Assembly: GCA_013398175.1 (NCBI GenBank)
Contig: VZRZ01008696.1
Span: 606,633-670,632 of the forward strand
Direction of reading: 5' to 3'
Source: Climacteris rufus
Lineage: Eukaryota > Chordata > Aves > Passeriformes > Climacteridae
Length of the DNA: 64,000 bases
The position numbers and the translations under genes were made by a program. Shown here piece after piece: positions 50,401 to 60,859 of the stretch. Numbering within the stretch: position 1 is the stretch's first letter; each line of letters opens with the position of its first letter. Below the pieces are notes generated by a model. That model was given only the letters and a program-made list of their open reading frames with translations, was not told where the DNA came from and made no database searches.

Positions 50401-52429
50401 TGCTTATTACAACAGCCTGGTGACCACTGGTTTCATCTCATTTAGTTTTATTTCTTTTTTATGTCAAGAAAACAAAATGCATTTATCATCTCTGTACGTT
50501 TTTTCATCCCAGACATGCTAGGTCAGAGTCATAATCCTAAGAATGGCTCCATTTTTAAAAATTGTTTTAATACTTATTAATAATAAATACTATGGAATTA
50601 TATGCAGAATTAATTAGAGGCTCATTGTGGGCGCAAAAGGGATTTTATGAGATGTGCTATATTTATGTATGGATGCTACTGACAAGCAAAGATAAAGGCA
50701 AAGCTATTTTTAGTGTTAACAGAAGATAAAATTTGTGAATGTACATGTACATAAATGTATGTGCCTGTAATCAGCACGTAGAGGGAATTGGTGCCTTTGG
50801 GTAATCCTCAGCAGGAACACCAAGAGACCTTTCAGGACATCTCTGGACTCCTTTAGAGCATCTGAGTTTTACCATCCAAAAATACAAATTATGTCAAACC
50901 ACCAACAGCCTTCCAAAATTTAATCACCTATGCACTCATGTAATCTCCACGAATAAATTCCATTTTATTCTGAATTTCAGTTCTGTATCAGTACATTATT
51001 CTGCTCATTTTTCATTAAGTATACAATTACAAAAAGGCTTAATCTTGAAAATACTCCATGCAAATGTCTTACAGAAATATGAAATTGTAAATAAAACCAC
51101 CAATAGTTCAATTACAGCAGGAAAAAAAAAAGAAAAAATATTTCTTCAATTGTCTTGTACCTTTTACAGTAATTATTCTTCCAAACTATACTGGTTTCTC
51201 TCTTTGTTGCTGATTATCACACAGTGTTCCTTAGCAGGGTTTGTAGAGCTACACATAAGATTTGAAAGGAAAAAGAGAATGTGTCATGTGGATTTGTTTT
51301 CAGTCAGCCAAAACAGATATCTAAATAAACGCCCAAGGAGTCTGTTCAAAAAATAAAAATTATTTTGAATCTTCCCAAATATCTATGCATTTTACACTGT
51401 ATTCATGGACACAGGATCCTATTTCAGTGGGTTTTAGAGGCAGCAACATCATCTGCATTTAGCAGTTAGCTGCCAGCAAAGAGTCGTGATGGATTTGCAG
51501 TGTATATTTCTTTCTATCTATTTTTGAACACTGCAAACATTGACGGTACCTTTGAATTCGATTTCCTCTGTCACTGGCTTTTAACCTGAGAGAAAAAGGA
51601 ATATGAGCCCTTCTCTCTTGTGTACTTTCATGATTTGAGATATATGGAGGCAGAGGGTCTGTTTAATAGGAAATTATTTCCTAGTATTTTCTGCCTTGCT
51701 TGGATTTCCTTTCTTTCTAGTATTTTTAGATCCCAAGATAAAAAACCCCTTGGTTTATTTGTGTTGTAAGACAATCCACCAAATAAAGCACGGATCACTG
51801 GGAGACTTTCTTCAATGAAAGGTCCAGTTTAACTGGTTCACTTTTAATTTAATGAATGGCTCTTTCCCTCAGACAAGGAGAAACCGCCACAGACATTTAC
51901 AAAGACACAAAGCCAACACTGGGCTGTTTTATGTTAGTTTCTTTTCTTAAAACATTTGTTTTTAACTTGAAATGTTCAAGGCAGAACTTGCAGATACAAA
52001 TCCTTCCCTTTATAGAAACAAAAGTGTTTATATAGCCCACGGTAAATAAACCCTAATTAAATGTATCCATCAACTATAGTTCTTTTATATAATTTCTTAT
52101 TTGTTTTCAGAATCTAAGATAATGTTTGAGAGAGACTTAAAATTAAATCTTTATCATACAGCAAATGCTATTTTTCTTTTGAATATTACACATCCTTTTT
52201 TTCTTTAGAAGGCTATAATTTCTGATAGATGCAGCTTCCTAGCACCAAATCCAGTACAACTTTCTGTCCTGTTTGCAAGTATTTTGACATAAAACATAAC
52301 TATTTCATGCCATCAATTGCTGCTTTTAGTTTAGTCCAACTGGCAATTACTGTGTATTTCTACAAAACATTATTTCCTCTTTTCCTCCTCCTCCAAAGTT
52401 AAAATGCAAACAGCTCAGCGAACGTAACA
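47484..52429. other. Non-coding DNA with AT-rich regulatory-looking blocks
   Basis: 48000-48060 (cattaaattaagctggc, gcttagcaatttaatgag) and 50540-50770 (aattgttttaatacttatta, cagaattaattagaggctc) are dense in homeodomain-type cores. A 103-codon frame at 51045-51356 is lysine-rich and AT-driven. No repeat element was identified. Confidence 0.45.
50540..50770. promoter_or_regulatory. Candidate conserved non-coding element
   Basis: Long AT-rich, non-repetitive block with ttattaataataaatac, gaattaattagaggctcatt, gtgggcgcaaaaggg and aagcaaagataaaggc, mixing homeodomain cores, an E2F-like GGCGCAAA and a GATA-like AGATAA. Resembles enhancer sequence near developmental genes; evidence is motif content only. 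Confidence 0.25.
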
Positions 52430-52496
52430 GAAAGGAGAAAAGAAAAGGGGAGAAGGGGAAGAAAAGAGAAAAAGAAAAAAAGAAGAAACAAGAAAC
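52430..52496 (+). repeat. A/G-rich low-complexity tract
   Basis: Nearly pure purine stretch (aggagaaaagaaaaggggag and onward) about 67 bases long. On the - strand it is a polypyrimidine tract, but no convincing acceptor dinucleotide closes it. Confidence 0.85.
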
Positions 52497-52752
52497 AGGC
52501 CATCTAATATAGTCCAGAATTTTTTTCATTGTTTTTACAGAGGTTTACAGTGAAAAAAGGAAGGAAAAATTCATATTTTGTTTTCTGCCTTTCTAGTGGT
52601 TTGTGCTCGTTGTAGAAATAAAGTATTACAAATAGAAACCAGAGAGAGAGAAGGGGGGGCGGAGGGAAAGCTCGTTTAGTTTCCCTTTTTCATTTCCTTT
52701 GCCGGAATCCTGGTTTGGAACATCTGAAGACAAAAAGATTTCCAAGTTGGCC

Positions 52753-52770
52753 GTGTTGTTGTTGTTGTTG
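52753..52770 (+). repeat. (GTT)n microsatellite
   Basis: gtgttgttgttgttgttg: five consecutive GTT units at the edge of the CpG islet. Confidence 0.9.
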
Positions 52771-52976
52771 CACCGAGCCCGTCCAGCAGCCGCCTCGGGG
52801 GTTCGTGGTGTCACAGCGGCCCCTGGAGGCCGCGGCCCGGGGCACGGCGGCGGCTCGGCCGCAGCTCCGCAATTACCGCAAATCCTGCCAAAATGCCCTT
52901 CCCTTCTCCCCTTCAGCCCCTCTCGCTGGGGTCTGACCCTAAAGATTTTATTGTGCTACCTATGGAGCTGGCCCAG
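52771..52976 (+). other. CpG islet with candidate first exon, + strand
   Basis: 52771-52873 is GC-rich with dense CpG (ggccgcggcccggggcacgg), an abrupt contrast with AT-rich flanks and promoter-like. 52893 has an ATG with A at -3 (gccaaaatgc) opening MPFPSPLQPLSLGSDPKDFI onward. It reaches a CAG followed by gtgggt at 52977, a good donor; unspliced, the frame ends at 53009 after 38 codons. The layout would suit a short first coding exon or an upstream frame of a non-coding RNA. The protein is not recognised. Confidence 0.25.
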
Positions 52977-55025
52977 GTGGGTGCATGTGTGGAGTTAAAG
53001 CCTTCATGAACAAACTGCTTTGGTTTTAAACTCGTAGCTTCATCTCATTTTTACAGACTTCCCATGCATTTTTTAAACTCTTTTATGTTTAATAGTTTCA
53101 TACTCAGGCAGGGAAAGTGTTCACCACGTAAAGCAAAGCGTGTCATATTTGCATAGAAACAATTCTAAAGTGTACTGAGTAAAAACTGAGTAGTCATATG
53201 CAGATCTGAATACCTCTATTACACGACTGCCGATTTCAGTTTGGGTTCAAAGTTGTGAAATTCAGTTACTTTTCTGAGTAATAAATATATCTAAAGTGTG
53301 GCAAACTATAAGGATCCAGTTTATTGCTTCATTAAGATACAATTCACTACACAAAATATCTTGGGGCTGCAAACCAGAAAACTAATTGTTCTATTTTTTA
53401 GACATGGATATCTGTTGATCCCAAGTCTTTTGTTTATCTGACAGAAGTTGTCATACAGGCACAGAGACTTCATTATAACGTTCTGACATTTTAAGATACA
53501 TAATTAATCACAAATTTGGGGCAATATATCCACAATTTCTGTGGTTATGTAATTTCAGTTATCGCCTTCACTGTTCTTAATATTGTGCAAACACTTCCTT
53601 CCCAAACCATTCTTTTGGGAAAAACTGGATAGAAGGTCACTGCAGCAGGAAATCTGACTGTTTCAGTTTTAGATTACTAGCACACATATATTCATTTTCA
53701 ATTGTAAAGAGAATATTAGGCTCAAGAATTCCTAATTGGATATATCATCTTCATATCCATAACTTGGATATTTCATGTGATTTTTATATTTGTGATCATT
53801 TTCTCCTCCTCTGTATATACATAAAGAAAATTTAAATACGCATTAAATAAAACTAATGTATTTATTTTGGTATTTTAAAATGCTTATTTAAAGTGTACTA
53901 AAATGTATTAATAATAATAATAACGTCTCCCCATGGAAACCTGTACAAATATTGTACATCCTTGATGTGATCCTGCTGTATAAGACAACTAAATGCAAAA
54001 ACATCCATTTGTGCTTACAGTGATGCTTTTAAGAATTTGTAGAACTTTAAACAAGGTTTAATATATACTCAGTGGCGATGTCTGCCTTGTATACTGTCTG
54101 AGGAGTTAAAAATGTAGCAAGACATGCACATGTGAAAGTATTTCAAAATCCTTTCACAAAATCACCAAGCAGAAAAAACCCAACTATGTCAGATAAAGCC
54201 ACGGCAGCTTGTCAGACAGGCAGTTATGAATTCACACAAACTTTAATCATCTCAAGAGCATTTGAGATGATTTTCCTTTCACACCAAGCAAGGAATGAGC
54301 ACCTCACCCTTCAGCTGATCTAACCAAGAGCTGCATTTGGCAGGCACATCCAACGGCCTCAGCGCTGCTCTGGGAAGGACACTACAGATCCCACTCTTCC
54401 ATCTGCCCTCACAACTTCCAAGCAAGTTCTGGACTTCCTACACCTGCCAGGAGAAAAGAAACTGACTCGGTGGCTCTACATCAAATAAAAGCAGACCTCC
54501 TCTGAACCCTAGAAATCATTTGTAAAAACACCTTTAGCGGGTGTTTAATGAAAGGTACTGCTCCACTGGGAGGAGGAGTTCTTTGGTCTCCAACAGTCAT
54601 TTAAATATCAGTTGGAAATTATAAACTGAAGTGGCTTTACTTAAACACAGCTGGAAAGTACAGGAGAGATTTTTCTAAGAAATTCACTTCCAATTCTGAT
54701 TCTACTCCCCCAAAAGCTGATGTTCTGGCTGGACAGATAAATTACATTTGTATATATTACACCATTCTGGAAAATATATTTGCTCCCTTTTTGAGGAAAT
54801 TAAAGACAATTTTTTAGGGCTGTGACACAAACCAACAAAAGCCAGGAAATGCAGTGTTAGGACAAACGTTGTGTTCTTACCTCTCTCATCATTGTGCTTT
54901 TCCCCCACAAAACATACTTACAATAGCATGAGGCAAGTGGGGAATATCAGACTTAACTTACATTTCCTGGCTTCTTCCAGCTGGTGTTCAAAACCTTACA
55001 GTTGTTTAGGCAGAACTGAGTTCTT
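52977..55025. other. AT-rich non-coding DNA resembling 3' UTR or conserved element
   Basis: Highly AT-rich without repeats. 53820-53990 includes a (TAA)5 run at 53909-53923 and the inverted repeat tgtacaa-ata-ttgtaca at 53942-53958. A - strand GAG/gtaaga donor-like site at 54880 has no acceptor nearby. Nothing indicates a protein-coding exon. Confidence 0.4.
53909..53923 (+). repeat. (TAA)5 microsatellite
   Basis: Five uninterrupted TAA units within AT-rich DNA. Confidence 0.9.
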
Positions 55026-55463
55026 TTGTATTTCAACTTTGTGTTGTGTATGCAGAAATACAAAATGTATCTAATTATGAAGACAGCTAAAAGACTGAAT
55101 AAACAACTTTTTGCTGTATTAAGAAAAAAAGATAAATTATTGTTTTATTTCTATGTTAGGGATGTGGAAATAACTAACAGAAATAGCTACCCAAGAGAAA
55201 TAAATCTTCTTCTGTCATTAATAGCACAATGCTTTGTACTATTTAACATCACAGAGCATTTTGGATTACATTATTTACCAAGGACACCAATGTGGTGCAA
55301 AAAGAAGGCCTCAACCTCTAAAGATTTTTATATAAGAGTACACTTGGTGAAACATCCAGGCACGTTTGAAGCAAGTTGTCCAAAAGAAGACAAGCTACAA
55401 AGGGAAAAAAAAAAGGCAAAAAAGCAAAGAAATGGACAGTTTGAATGCTACTTATTGGTTTAG
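55026..55463 (+). other. 145-codon AT-rich open frame, doubtful
   Basis: The frame is unusually long for DNA this AT-rich, lysine/leucine-rich, with a basic C-terminal stretch (EKKKAKKQRNGQ). It has no signal peptide, repeat or recognised motif, and no Kozak context (first codon preceded by tttgt). It is followed by about 450 bases of AT-rich, 3'-UTR-like sequence. A decayed retrogene or chance frame is more likely than a gene. Confidence 0.12.
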
Positions 55464-55949
55464 TGCTTAATACTTCAATAATACTGAGTGATGAAAGACT
55501 GAACATACAGGTTTTCTCCATGTTGATTGTCTGCGAGTTCTTTTGCATATTTTCTTCTGCAAAATGTTTAAACTTTAACTATATTTTAGCATTTGAAGCA
55601 TGATATATGTGCATGTAAAACTTCCCAGTGTGTACATAGTTATTCATTAAAACAAGCTTTATGACACTCTAGGTTTATTTCTGCATTTTTAAGGTGCATG
55701 CAAAAAGCTTTTTTTTTAAAATGCATTTCAGTTGGATTTCATTGAATGTGTTGTACACCTTGACATTTTAGGTACTTTAATGGGGGTTTTCTTAGTTACA
55801 AAAACGAAGTTCTTGAAAGAGAGGTTGAGAGGGGGGGAAATCCTTTTAGGAAAAAAGAGGGGGGCAGTATGGGTAAAAGGACTTTATTTTCTAAAGCTCA
55901 AATTCCAAAGGAGGAAGACGGGGAGAAATAGGAACTGAAACTAATTTAC

Positions 55950-56029
55950 CTGCATTCCTTTGTCACTGCTTGGCCCTTGACTAGTAAATGATTCCTTTCA
56001 CTAGCCAATAAAACCAAATCAAAAGCAGG
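55950..56029 (-). other. Candidate internal exon, - strand, phase-compatible with the one at 56217-56419
   Basis: The acceptor follows an exceptionally long - strand polypyrimidine tract (purine-rich on the + strand, about 56032-56115) ending in ctctgctccctaag at 56030. The donor is GCAG followed by gtaaat at 55949. The 80-base segment is open in frame 1, starting PAFDLVLLASERNHLLVKGQ; the other two frames hit stops. Frame 1 is exactly the frame required to continue the upstream candidate exon, which ends in phase 0. The product is not recognised. Confidence 0.25.
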
Positions 56030-56216
56030 CTTAGGGAGCAGAGGGGGAAGGGGGGCAAGAGAGTAGAAGAGAGAATCAACTTAAACTTTGACAAAAAAGA
56101 GAAAAAGGGAAGAAAGCAAACTCACTCCTCTTGCTTTCCAGAAGCTCTCAGGAGCTGCATGCCTGACTCCTTGTGCTAACTTCCCAGCATTAGCACAGCA
56201 CAAAGACATTCCCTAC

Positions 56217-56419
56217 CTGCTTTCTTGCAGCACTAGCTAAGGTCGTTCCATTGTTGCCCATGACAGATAGAGGCGCTTTTGTCTCCACTCCATGCCGGTC
56301 CCAGCCCTGCCAAGTGAGGTACAGTGGGAGGCCTGTGCAGCGGCTCCGGAGGAGAATGGCGCCCCAGAACGTGTTTGCTCTGCACAAAGCTGATGCCTGA
56401 GCAGCGGCATCTCCCAGAT
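56217..56419 (-). other. Candidate exon, - strand, open throughout, ends with a CAG/gtaggg donor
   Basis: On the - strand the segment ends AAGCAG followed by gtaggg. An acceptor-like gaacatttcccag lies at 56420. The frame is open from an upstream stop to the donor (about 72 codons), with GLPLYLTWQGWDRHGVETKA in the middle. An internal ATG in strong Kozak context (gtcatgg) starts MGNNGTTLASAARKQ and ends exactly in phase 0 at the donor, so this could also be a first coding exon. The sequence is GC-rich with CpGs (ggcgcc), which lowers stop frequency; an overlapping 90-codon + strand frame at 56324-56596 shows that openness alone is weak evidence. The gap to the next candidate exon is 187 bases, short but workable as an intron. 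Confidence 0.25.
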
Positions 56420-59400
56420 CTGGGAAATGTTCAGTTCAAAGGAGGGCCCTACAGCAACATGACAGCAGCATTAAGAGCTCTGAAGATGGGAGTCTGGGAT
56501 CGTGGACACTGTGCAAACACGTACGCTGCTATCTTCCTCCCCCAGAGCGCTGCGCATTCTAGACAGAGGTGCAGAGAAGGACACGGGATGTACTGACAGC
56601 GCCACATTTTCAAAAGTGCCCACATGTTTTAAGGCATATTGAAGTCCACTGACAGATACTTTGAATTCTGATTTTAATTTTTACCCTGTTATTTTTAATA
56701 AATAATGATTGGAGGGAAAAGAGGCAAGATAAGCTCTTCAAAACCAGACAACTGAAAGTGCGATATGGAAATACTTTGTTCTTGAAACCACTACATCATA
56801 TTTTTAGCATCAAAGGGGCTTCCTCAGAGCTCAGCATTTTTCAGAACTGGATTTTGTTTTCTTCTTTCATGCCTCTTCTGACCAAAAAGAAGAGTTGGTT
56901 AGAATGACAAGGAGGCAGTAAAGAGCATAATGAACAGAAATGCCAAATGCAGATCTCTCAGTAACACGCACATCTTCAAGTGGTTGTAGTGCTGCCAAAT
57001 ACAAGTCAGGAGGTACAATCACAAGCGGAAATAGCTCTAAGACCTCTCAAGGTCAGGATCATTTAAAACTTTGTATTTTAATTTGAAGGCATTACATTTT
57101 AATTTTAAGACACTATCAGTTTGTGGAGAGAGGGCCCAGGGACTGACACACCCTTGTCAGACAGAAGCAGAGCCTACCAACTGCTCCAGCACCCTACGTG
57201 TGCTACTCCACCAACACCCACAGTGAGTCCTGAGGGCTGCAAACCACACAAAGTGGTGGGTCAGCAGCAGAGTGGAAATTAGACCAGATTTTACCAATAT
57301 ACCAGCCCTAAACCCTCTCCATATGCCTGTGGTACCTCTACAACAGAGGTAAAGATACAATCACAAATACTTAGCTATTTTCTTGCCTGAATTACTGGGC
57401 TGTGCCCAAATGACCCATATTCATCTCAGTGGCAGAGGAAAACTGTCTGTGTGTAAGCACAGCCACGCTGTAATGTTATTTCTACCTGTACTGTAAAAGA
57501 CACAGGCCCATCTGGGGAACTAGGATGAACTTCCCAGGTGAGAGGCAGAGCTACCTCAGGAAACCATGACAGTTCTTCTGGTGTGGGCAATCAGCAAAAC
57601 GTTTTTAAACTTTCCACCTTAGGAAAAGGCTGTCCCAATGAATTAGTTCAGATCCAAATGGCAGGTGAAGGAAGCTTTCTTTCCCTTTCAACTTTCAGGG
57701 GCAGGGAACAGTCAAGGTTCCCATTGAACAGTGTTCAGAATTCCATGCAGAGTACAGGGTATTTAAGCAGCAAATATAATATATACAAAAAAGAACTCTA
57801 AGACTTCAAAATTTCCCTTTTTATGGTATGCATATATATACACACAACAGTTTTTACAGTCCTTGTTTCCCAAATACTCAAGCAACAGATAGAGATGTAG
57901 TCTAGATGTAGTCTAGACTGTCTTGTTATGAGGTTTAATATGGGAAAAAGAGTACAGTATCAGTGAGACAGAAGATTTCAGGAGCTCTGGGTAAGATAAA
58001 ATGAGAGTGCTGTACCTCCAGAGGACCGATGCTCTGTAATAAAGGGTTCCATTCACAGCGATGAAGAAATAGAAACCTAAAATTCTTTGGTGTAGTTTGA
58101 TGCTGCTCCAAAGCAGGTGCACACACCTCATCCTATGAACAAAGCACAAGCTCTGGTGCACAAAGCACTCAAATATTAGACAGGATAAATGTTAGTGATA
58201 TCTGCAATAATTACCAGAAGGTGTAAATTCTAACAGTGAAGCTTGTATGCAGATTTATTCTGCAAATGACAGTGACATCTGCCAGTTCATACATCTGCAT
58301 GCATTGGGGTTCCAAATGTGGACAGCAGAAGCTTTGGATTGGCAACTACCTCAGTCAAGCCCCACAGAAGGAAGGCTGCAAAAAAAGCCAACACAGAAGA
58401 GAACACATGGAAGATGGGGTCACACTGCTTCCTGGTAGCACAGAGAAATACCAGAAATCACACAAGTTTTAGCTTTCAGTGCAGATGTTAATAAATAAAA
58501 GAGTTATTTTTTCCTTCTGTCAGAAGACCTTGACCAGATTTATGCATATGTCATATATTCAAACCCATATGGAGAAAGGGTAATGGGAAGTAAAAATAAC
58601 TATTAAAAGCAAATTAAATCAGTAGAATCCATGATGTCTGTAGCCTACCTGAGAGGAGGTGTTAGGAGCTTGGTTCAAGTGAGAGTCACTAAGCCCATGG
58701 CAGAGCTGTGTAATGTGAATATGAACAGCTGAAGGAACTGAAGTCATGAAAATCCAATAGGAATGCTGGGAAAATCTTAGACATTTACTCCAACAAAAGA
58801 AATTCTGAAAAGATGGAGTACATAAGAAACAGGTAAAAAAAAATCTCTTTTGAAAATAAATTACTATACACAGGAAAAGCTTTGCCCAGACAACCAAATT
58901 CAGTCCAGACTGGGACACTGCTCTGTTAAGCATGGTAGGAACATATAAGAAATCCTGGCCCCGTCTTGAAGTATTTGCATTTAAGATGATGAAAGGAAAT
59001 CATAAATGCTGAATAGTTGGGATGTTCTATGGTCTGTTTGCAGACAAACCATGAACAAAAACAGGGATGGAAAAAATTAAATTAATCAGGAGAAAATATG
59101 CACTATTACTTATCCTAGCAGACCTCTACAAAGCCAAGAATTGGGGTTTCTTTTCAAAACATGCCACTGATCACTGACAAGTATTTTTAATTATATCAGT
59201 GTACAAACATATATTACTTTGCACATTCTTGGACACTAACTGGTAAAGTGGAGTGAGTCAGTCATCAAGTCTAGCTAGGAACTTCAGCATATTCAAGGCC
59301 TCTAATTTTTCCCACTGAATTTTGCAAAGTTTTTAAGACTAGCAAATTACAATAATATTTTGCTTTGTGAAATAATCTTCCTTGCTCTCCCTAATCTCTT

Positions 59401-60498
59401 TGTCTCCACAAAGTCTATAATTTAATGGAGCAGGATGCTTCAAAATATTGCCAAGGCCATTATCCCTAGTGGTATTAATAAACTTGCCTCCAAGACACGC
59501 CCATATTCACATTCCCACATGCACCCATTTCACATCGAAGGCACACAAAATGCCTCAGCCCCTGCGGGCAGTGTTTCCAGGTGCTAGGAAAGAAACAGTG
59601 CTAAAGAAGAAATAGGTAGGGCATAGCAAACACATGCAAAAACCACTCTCCAATCCAGAGGAAAGCAGGCTGAGCAGCCCATCTGCCAAGCTCTGAGTTT
59701 CCTGGAGCAAACAAGTCAGCAGGAAACTCCTCAAACAAGCCAGAGCTGGTCACACAAAAAGCGTAACCCCTCCCTTTGGTTGTTACGTTGATAATGGGGC
59801 AATCCCTGGCCAGAGGGCCTGGGGAATAGAAAAGCAGAAACAGGAAATTTCAAGAGCCAGTTCATGGAATACCACAGTGAAAGACTGCCTACCAAAGCAC
59901 TGAAAAATATCTCCATCAGCTTCCCCTGCAGTACATACCCCAATCTAAAAGCATAAAATAGATGGTTTGGTGAGATACAGTCTTCTCAAAAATGTATAGA
60001 ACTGCTTTGTCAGTCACCCATGATTTGTCTAATAATACATAAATACACAGCACGTTAATATGGGCACAGACACACTCATCAGGGAGGCAAGCAGGGAGCA
60101 CCTCCATCTACCTGGGTAGCCAGCCAGCTTGCCACACTTTGCTTTCTTGGTACCACAGCAACAGGAGATGGGGTTGGTCAGCTACAGCCATACCTGCAGG
60201 GGGAAAACACCACTGACTTCTGCCACACAGTTCTGCTCTGAGCTGCAGTGGCAAGTCTTCATTCACTGAAAATACTACAGAAACAACACATCTCTTAGAT
60301 CTCTTAGACCAACCTAGAACCCTTCTAGCAGTCATATTCCTGCCATACTCTACTCTCTTCTAGATGCAAGCTCTGGGCCAGCCTTGGCTTTAGCTAAGAG
60401 CAGGATGATTTGCCAACATTCAACATCTTCTAGCTTGTCTCTTTCTGCTAATCAGGTTTGTTCCTTTTGCTGACTCTGAACACATCTACTGATTCACA
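56420..60498. other. Non-coding DNA, no gene recognised
   Basis: Unique AT-rich sequence with frames up to about 104 codons and no recognisable motif. A small tandem duplication at 57894-57915 is listed separately. Donor-like sites at 57538 (+, CAG/gtgaga) and about 58648 (-, CAG/gtaggc) have no convincing partner. Confidence 0.45.
57894..57915 (+). repeat. Perfect 11-base tandem duplication
   Basis: gatgtagtcta occurs twice in direct succession. Simple slippage duplication in non-coding DNA. Confidence 0.95.
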
Positions 60499-60813
60499 TC
60501 AGGACACTTCACCTCCTCTTAACGCTTTTTGCAGTGTCTGGTCTCTCAGACCAAGGCAAGAGGCATTGATCTTCTCCATGCTCCCTTCCTGTTTGCCATT
60601 GGGTAGTGCCCTGTGATACGCTGCAGGAGCTGCAGGAGCTGCAGGAGCAGCAGGAGCAGCAGGTGTGTGGCTTTCCTCACACACAGCACTGAACTCAGTG
60701 ATACCAGTGACCTCTCTGCCATTTCTCACCTGACTGCTTCCTGCCTTTTCCTCTGCATCCTTCAGCCTCCCTATACCCATTGTACCTTCTGCCTCTCCAC
60801 AGACACTATCCAA
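60499..60813 (-). other. 104-codon open frame with an Ala/Pro repeat, doubtful
   Basis: From an ATG with A at -3 and G at +4 (acaatggg, at about 60780) the - strand frame reads MGIGRLKDAEEKAGSSQVRN and onward, passes through an imperfect AAP repeat encoded by the tandem repeat at 60620-60662, and ends in KALRGGEVS. Composition is balanced and protein-like, with no low-complexity bias outside the repeat. Upstream lies a strong acceptor pattern (cactttttttttcttctgtag, AG at 60854-60855) and an internal CAG/gtgaga donor at 60729, so part of it could instead be a 124-base exon (60730-60853). No family is recognised. Confidence 0.2.
60620..60662 (+). repeat. Tandem repeat, 9-base unit gctgcagga / gcagcagga
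   Basis: About four and a half copies, the first of the form gctgcagga, the later ones gcagcagga. The unit length is a multiple of three, so copy changes keep the - strand frame, where it encodes alanine/proline. Likely length-polymorphic. Confidence 0.9.
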
Positions 60814-60859
60814 GATGATACCATCAGTCCTTAAACCACCTGCCTTTTAACAACTACAG

